Shown here: in pieces, positions 33,478 through 33,635 of the stretch
How the letters are laid out: each line of letters starts with the position of its first letter
Position numbering within the stretch: the first letter of the stretch is position 1
Origin: Anaerolineae bacterium
GTDB lineage: Bacteria; Chloroflexota; Anaerolineae; UBA3071
Length of the DNA stretch: 33,635 nt
Assembly: GCA_029907105.1 (NCBI GenBank)
Contig: JARYMM010000039.1
Span: 1 to 33,635, forward strand
Reading direction: 5' to 3'
Position numbers and translations under genes: made by a program
The notes under the pieces: model-generated
The model's database searches: none
What the model saw: the letters and a program-made list of their open reading frames with translations, nothing else
Told to the model about the DNA's origin: nothing

Positions 33478-33635
33478 TGTCTGTGCAGTTAACCCAGGAA
33501 GCTCTGCACCGTCACGCCGTTTTTACCGCTGAGAAGGGTGCATTTCAGTTTTTTGGAAATGTCATTGCGAGCCGAAGGTGAAGCAATCTCCTGCCAGCTA
33601 GTGGGAGATTGCCCTTCGGCAAAGCTCAGGGCAGG
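33478..33635. repeat. Intergenic tail with palindromic element copy 3 (truncated by window end)
   Basis: No gene is seen. From ~33560 on, TGTCATTGCGAGCC..GAAGCAATCTCC and the reverse-oriented GGGAGATTGCCCTTCGGCAAAG form an imperfect palindrome of the same family as 18674-18757 and 19294-19360. Confidence 0.65.

Overview
The window looks like a piece of a bacterial chromosome from the Chloroflexota, most likely an Anaerolineae-type lineage. This is inferred from very large secreted proteins built with long Thr-Pro (ACxCCx) linkers, DNRLRE and SdrD_B-like modules, a bacterial radical-SAM/GNAT Elp3, and GC-rich sequence with many palindromic intergenic repeats. No phage, IS transposase or CRISPR array was seen.

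Region 1 (1-18655, all minus strand) is a surface-protein and glycoconjugate locus. In transcription order it holds a GT4 glycosyltransferase, a SAM methyltransferase, two paralogous secreted proteins (B, C), a secreted SdrD_B/PPC-like/DNRLRE protein, a radical SAM/SPASM protein, an undecaprenyl-phosphate sugar-1-phosphate transferase, a third paralogue (D), a second methyltransferase, and a fourth paralogue (A, cut by the window edge). The four paralogues share a ~430-residue glycoside-hydrolase-like domain with two invariant Glu motifs, then a beta-sandwich domain, then varying accessory modules on Thr-Pro linkers. The three complete ones end in a short aromatic-Leu-Pro-Leu tail.

Region 2 (18656-21376) holds intergenic palindromic elements, a tRNA operon with its own promoter and terminator (tRNA-Ser(UGA), tRNA-Ser(GCU), tRNA-Arg(GCG)), and serS just upstream of it. 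A divergent elp3 follows, driven by a consensus promoter that places +1 on its start codon.

Region 3 (23037-28442, minus) is a tight six-gene run: ECF sigma factor, zinc-finger anti-sigma, multi-pass membrane protein, CPBP protease, ABC ATPase and ABC-2 permease. It looks like a cell-envelope stress or export operon under its own sigma factor.

Region 4 (28550-33477) holds lgt (minus) and a divergent operon of a THEP1-like NTPase, a fused double EcfA ATPase, an S component and EcfT. That set is a complete energy-coupling-factor vitamin or metal importer. The second EcfA ATPase domain carries an in-frame 111-bp palindromic element between its signature motif and Walker B.

Across the whole window, gene junctions carry short degenerate tandem repeats with a 7-bp (sometimes 8-bp) period. 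Each locus has its own unit, and several repeats run into coding ends or touch start codons.
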